A program made the position numbers and the translations under genes. The notes under the pieces are model-generated. The model saw nothing but the letters and a program-made list of their open reading frames with translations. It was not told the DNA's origin and ran no database searches. From Firmicutes bacterium UBA5500 (GTDB taxonomy: Bacteria; Bacillota; UBA994; UBA5500), in NCBI GenBank assembly GCA_002427055.1, contig DIPA01000101.1, positions 2,538 through 11,210 on the forward strand: DNA of 8,673 nucleotides. Reading direction: 5' to 3'. Positions 5,443 through 8,673 of the stretch are shown here, piece by piece; position 1 is the first letter of the stretch; each line of letters begins with the position of its first letter.

Positions 5443-6927
5443 ATGCGCGTTGCTATTGCTGAGTTTTTCCATGAAACCTGCACTTTTTGTCCTGATCCGA
5501 CCACAATTGAACTCCTAGAGCCACACGTCCGCCGAGGCCAAGCCATCTTGGACCACTTAACCGGTGGCTATATGCACGGATATAAGCAGGCTCTGGATGA
5601 AGTGCAAGCTGAACTTGTGCCCTTGCTTGAGGCGGGCGGTGCCCCTGGGCCTTATACCAGTTGGTTAGACACTGCTTGCTTCGATAAATACACAGATGAA
5701 ATTGTAGCTGGTTTGCGCGAGGCTGGCGAAGTGGATGGCGTCTTACTGTCCTTACATGGCGCTATGGCCGTGCAAGGTGTGCCCAAGCCCGAGGCAGAAA
5801 TTGTGCGTCGTGTACGACAAGCGGTTGGTGACAAGCCGATCATAGTCACCCTGGACTTGCATGCTAACGAGGACGCAGAACTGACGGATGTTGCCGATGC
5901 TGTCTTTGTTATTAAGACTTATCCTCATCTCGATACAGAGCAGACCGGCTATGCAGCCGCTAGGTGTCTCATTGATACTATTCAAGGTCGTTTTCAACCT
6001 CGGCAAGCATTACGCAAACCGGGTATCATCTCGGCTAGTATCTACCAGGCCACCGACTATCCCCCGGTGCGAACATTACTCGAGCGTTGCCGTGAATGGG
6101 AGAAGCAAGACAAGGTGCGTTGGGTGGCTGTTGCACCCGGTTTCGCTTATGCTGATGTGCCCGACGTAGGCCTGAGCGTAATTGCTGTAACTAATGGTGA
6201 TCAGGCCTTAGCCGATAAAATCGCTCAGGATGTTAGTGACCTAGCCTGGTCTTTGCGCGAATCATTCTGTCAGCCCTTGCCTAATCCGCAGGAGGCTGTG
6301 GCCGAGGCGCTCGCCCTAATCCGTCAAGGTCAAAGACCGGTAGTGTTGGCTGATGGTGCCGACCGTACCGGTGACAGTACTCATATGTTGCAAGAGCTTC
6401 TGAACCAAGGTGTGAAGAACTTTGCTATTCCGGGAATTGCCGATCCGGTTGTCGCCAAGCAACTAGAGGCAACGGCTCAGGTAGGAGACAAAGTTAAAGT
6501 CAGCGTTGGTGGTTGGGCCAGTGAATTTTCTGGCGCGCCGGTTGAAATCAGTGGGGTTATCGAGTTCATGGGGCGGCCCAAGTATACCTTAGTAGGACCG
6601 ATGGGAAAGGGCCGACAGGTGCAAGATGGGCTGGTCATCAGACTCAATTTGGGATATAACAATCATGTGGTCATTTCGGAGCGCATGCGTGGCGCTAACG
6701 ATAGCGCAGGTTTCACTGCCGTTGGCATTGATGTAGATAGTCTCGATGTTGTTGTGCTCAAAGATCGGGTTCATCATCGTGCTTTTTGGGACACTGTGGC
6801 CAAGGCCGATATCAAAGTCGATGCGCCAGGCATTGGCGTTGCCGATTTGTCTACTCTACATTATGACAATGTCCCCGACGACATCTACCCTATTGGACGT
6901 AAATGGCACAAGGAGGAAGTCAGATGA
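5443..6927 (+). CDS. M81 family metallopeptidase (MlrC / microcystinase C type)
   Basis: The product is 494 residues, the normal length for the family. The ATG at 5443 follows AAGGAGG (5429-5435) at 7 nt. The N-terminal part, about 1-290, matches the DUF1485/MlrC N domain: MRVAIAEFFHETCTF (H10-E11-T12), LHGAM (104-108), LDLHAN with D138 and H140, and YPHLD with H162. The Asp/His residues are the expected zinc ligands. The C-terminal MlrC domain begins near residue 300 with VVLADGADRTGDSTHML. This looks shorter than the glycine-rich loop I remember as usual at this point (DNPGxGxPGDxT). MlrC of Sphingomonas cleaves linearised microcystin products; most homologues have unknown peptide substrates. 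No signal peptide is present. Its stop overlaps the start of the next gene as ATGA, so the two are translationally coupled. The family call is firm; the substrate is open. Confidence 0.94.
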   Translation: MRVAIAEFFHETCTFCPDPTTIELLEPHVRRGQAILDHLTGGYMHGYKQALDEVQAELVPLLEAGGAPGPYTSWLDTACFDKYTDEIVAGLREAGEVDGVLLSLHGAMAVQGVPKPEAEIVRRVRQAVGDKPIIVTLDLHANEDAELTDVADAVFVIKTYPHLDTEQTGYAAARCLIDTIQGRFQPRQALRKPGIISASIYQATDYPPVRTLLERCREWEKQDKVRWVAVAPGFAYADVPDVGLSVIAVTNGDQALADKIAQDVSDLAWSLRESFCQPLPNPQEAVAEALALIRQGQRPVVLADGADRTGDSTHMLQELLNQGVKNFAIPGIADPVVAKQLEATAQVGDKVKVSVGGWASEFSGAPVEISGVIEFMGRPKYTLVGPMGKGRQVQDGLVIRLNLGYNNHVVISERMRGANDSAGFTAVGIDVDSLDVVVLKDRVHHRAFWDTVAKADIKVDAPGIGVADLSTLHYDNVPDDIYPIGRKWHKEEVR

Positions 6928-8249
6928 AACAGACATGGACAGATTACGCCAAATTTGTGGAAGACGTGATGGAGCGCGAGCATATTGCCGGAGCAGCCAT
7001 AGCAGTTGCCCAGCATGGTAGTGTGCTCTTTCAGAAAGGGTTCGGTTATCGCGATGTTGAGCAGCAGTTACCGGTCACCCCTGACACAATTTTCGGTGTA
7101 GCCTCAGTTAGTAAGTCTTTTACAGCTATGGCTATTATGCAGCTGGCAGATGCAGGTGTGCTTTCCGTGAACGATCCTGTAGTTAAGTATCTGCCTGAGT
7201 TGCGGCTGCGCGGTGTCGATGATTTGGAGAATATCAAGATTAAGCATTTACTCTCGCATACGACCGGGTTGCCACCGATGACGCGCCGACAAGATATCGC
7301 TACTTTCGCTGAGCATCTAGATTTCTTGGCTAACGAAGCATATACAATGCTAGGCCAACCGGGCGATTATCTCAGTTACTCTAATGATACTTTCTTACTG
7401 CTCGGTGCAATAATTGAGCGCTTAACCGGGCGTATATATCGTAAATATATGACAACACATTTGTTAGACGCTATTGGTATGTATCGCTCAACTTATAGTA
7501 TTGAAGAACTGACTCGTTTTCAAGATGTGACCGTTCCTTACATGTATAGCGAGAAAACCGGAGACTTCGTGGAGCAGCAGTGGCCGGCCCTCGGTAATTT
7601 TGAGGTGGGGGGCGGAGTGCGTTCTTGTGTAACTGACATGCTGAAGTACGGCGAGGTCTATGTCAATGGTGGCAAGCGCGGTGATAAGGTAATCGTCAGC
7701 CCTGCCGGCTTGGCCTATATGCAGCAACCTATCTACCGCCACGCCCGCAAGACATCCTATGGTTCAGCCCTCCAGATCACACCGGATCATGGTGGTGTGA
7801 CGCTGGTCGAGCACGGTGGTAGTCAGGAGGGAGTGGCCTCCAACTTCGGTTTTATTCCCGAGCGGGGTTTGGTAGTGGTGGTACTCACTAACACCAGTGG
7901 TGCTTCGGCTAACCTACTCTGGCTTGCTGCAGCTAATACGGCTCTTGGATTGCCGCTCGATCTAGCGCGTAGTGAAGAACCTGAATATCAGGCTACTGCA
8001 GCCGAGCGTGAGCGCATTTTGGGAACTTACTCCTCCAATGAGGGTGGTAACCTACGCGCATTTATGCAGGGCGATGAACTCTTGGTCGAGCTCGATGGGC
8101 AGCAATTCCCTGCCCGCATGAGTGGTCCGGATACGGCTGTTTACACAGGTAAGATCGAGCGCCCGATTAAGTTCTTCTTTAAGGGCGACGAACCGGCCTG
8201 GGCTGTTTTCAGCGGCCTACGCATGTTACAACGCACTCGCATCTCGTAA
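6924..8249 (+). CDS. S12 family serine hydrolase (class C beta-lactamase / D-aminopeptidase fold)
   Basis: The start is the ATG at 6924, which overlaps the M81 stop (ATGA) and is preceded by AAGGAGG (6910-6916) at 7 nt. An upstream in-frame ATG at 6903 lies before that site and is not used. The 441-residue protein has the serine-hydrolase motifs in order: SVSK at 61-64 (nucleophile S61, K64), YSN at 152-154, and HGG at 297-299 in place of KTG. Before the second motif is the typical IKHLLSHTTGLP stretch (105-117). Residues of about 360-441 form a beta-rich C-terminal domain like those in esterase/D-aminopeptidase relatives. There is no signal peptide, so a cell-wall PBP or secreted beta-lactamase role is unlikely. 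A cytoplasmic peptidase, amidase or esterase is more likely. MlrB of the microcystin pathway belongs to this broad family. Coupling to an M81 gene suggests they act on successive products of one peptide substrate. Confidence 0.93.
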   Translation: MKQTWTDYAKFVEDVMEREHIAGAAIAVAQHGSVLFQKGFGYRDVEQQLPVTPDTIFGVASVSKSFTAMAIMQLADAGVLSVNDPVVKYLPELRLRGVDDLENIKIKHLLSHTTGLPPMTRRQDIATFAEHLDFLANEAYTMLGQPGDYLSYSNDTFLLLGAIIERLTGRIYRKYMTTHLLDAIGMYRSTYSIEELTRFQDVTVPYMYSEKTGDFVEQQWPALGNFEVGGGVRSCVTDMLKYGEVYVNGGKRGDKVIVSPAGLAYMQQPIYRHARKTSYGSALQITPDHGGVTLVEHGGSQEGVASNFGFIPERGLVVVVLTNTSGASANLLWLAAANTALGLPLDLARSEEPEYQATAAERERILGTYSSNEGGNLRAFMQGDELLVELDGQQFPARMSGPDTAVYTGKIERPIKFFFKGDEPAWAVFSGLRMLQRTRIS

Positions 8250-8263
8250 ACTCCCATTTTACG

Positions 8264-8303
8264 AAAAAACAAGCCGCCCCATTTTTACCTGGGGCGGCTT
8301 TCG
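8264..8303. terminator. Bidirectional intrinsic terminator between the operon and typA
   Basis: AAGCCGCCCCA (8271-8281) pairs perfectly with TGGGGCGGCTT (8290-8300) around an 8-nt loop. The left side carries an A6 run (8264-8269), which gives a strong T-tract for transcripts coming from typA on the minus strand. The + side has only a short T-run (8299-8301), so it should be weaker for the peptidase operon. Confidence 0.9.
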
Positions 8304-8305
8304 CC

Positions 8306-8673
8306 TTATTTGTCGTGTTCAGCCCACTTCTGGCGGCGCAGCCTTTCCGGGCGGTCTAGGATGCGTTTGCGCATGCGCATGTTCTTGGGCGTTATCTCAA
8401 TCAGCTCGTCGCTCTCAATATACTCGAGTGCCTTTTCTAACGTTATTTCGGGTGGTGGCGAAAGACGCATAGCTTCTTCCGCCCCGGCGGAGCGTAAGCT
8501 GGTTAAGTGTTTTTTCTTGGTGACATTAATGTCGATATCTTGTGAGCGGCCTGTTTCGCCTACGATCATGCCTTCATAGACTTTTGTTCCGGGCTCAATA
8601 AACAAAGTGCCGCGATCCTCAGCCTGATAAAGCCCAAAAACAGTGGATACCCCGGCTTCGTAGGCTACCAGTA
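8306..8673 (-). CDS. typA: Translational GTPase TypA/BipA, C-terminal fragment
   Basis: The last 122 or so residues of TypA are present; the N-terminal GTPase part lies beyond the right edge. Reading in from the edge, the frame is open (LVAYEAGVSTVFGLYQAEDRG) and continues into FIEPGTKVYEGMIVGE, the hallmark of the TypA elongation-factor-G-like domain V. DIDINVTKKKHLTSLRSAG and ALEYIESDELIEITPKNMR, each a part of the TypA-specific C-terminal domain, follow, and then RKRIL. TypA binds the ribosome near the A site and supports growth under stress and at low temperature. Typical TypA proteins have LTNMR where this one has LTSLR, a small change. Transcription ends at the shared bidirectional terminator. 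No regulatory information is available because the start is outside the window. Confidence 0.96.
   Translation of the reverse strand, partial: LVAYEAGVSTVFGLYQAEDRGTLFIEPGTKVYEGMIVGETGRSQDIDINVTKKKHLTSLRSAGAEEAMRLSPPPEITLEKALEYIESDELIEITPKNMRMRKRILDRPERLRRQKWAEHDK

Noticed and set aside
8122..8579. Open frames on the + strand opposite typA
   Set aside because: They run antisense to a clear TypA coding sequence and across the terminator, with low-complexity Cys/Ser-rich products.

Overview
The window looks like a chromosomal segment of a Gram-positive, Clostridia-like member of the Bacillota, probably with mid-range GC. The evidence is strong AGGAGG-type ribosome binding sites, use of GTG starts, short intergenic gaps with intrinsic terminators, and small Cys-rich proteins (DUF1540, CxxC zinc-ribbon) that are typical of Clostridia. 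The exact genus cannot be read from the sequence. There is no sign of phage, transposon, CRISPR, rRNA or tRNA.

Layout, left to right. (1) 1-1113 (+): the 3' part of an M28-family aminopeptidase, cut by the left edge. (2) 1195-1617 (+): an unrecognised 140-residue protein behind a small promoter region with three related 6-12 bp motifs, closed by a hairpin and a bidirectional terminator. (3) 1701-2000 (-): a 99-residue protein with four CxxC knuckles, with an extended -10 promoter and a leader of about 118 nt. (4) 2332-2610 (+): a divergently transcribed DUF1540 protein followed by two terminator-like hairpins. (5) 2824-5355 (+): an 843-residue M14-type metallocarboxypeptidase homologue with a C-terminal glutamine-amidotransferase-like domain. 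(6) 5443-6927 (+): an M81 (MlrC-type) metallopeptidase. (7) 6924-8249 (+): an S12 / class C beta-lactamase-type serine hydrolase that overlaps the M81 gene by ATGA. (8) 8306-8673 (-): the C-terminal end of the ribosome-associated GTPase TypA/BipA, convergent with the operon and sharing a bidirectional terminator.

Genes 5-7 form a likely operon of three unrelated hydrolases; with the M28 enzyme, four peptidase families lie within 8.7 kb. The three with complete N-termini show no signal peptide, so they probably act on peptides in the cytoplasm. The most interesting point is the tightly coupled M81 + S12 pair: these are the same two families as MlrC and MlrB of the microcystin (cyclic peptide) degradation pathway. 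This suggests, as an inference only, that the operon breaks down unusual peptides (cyclic, D-amino-acid-containing or isopeptide-linked). No transporter or mlrA-like gene is visible in the window.
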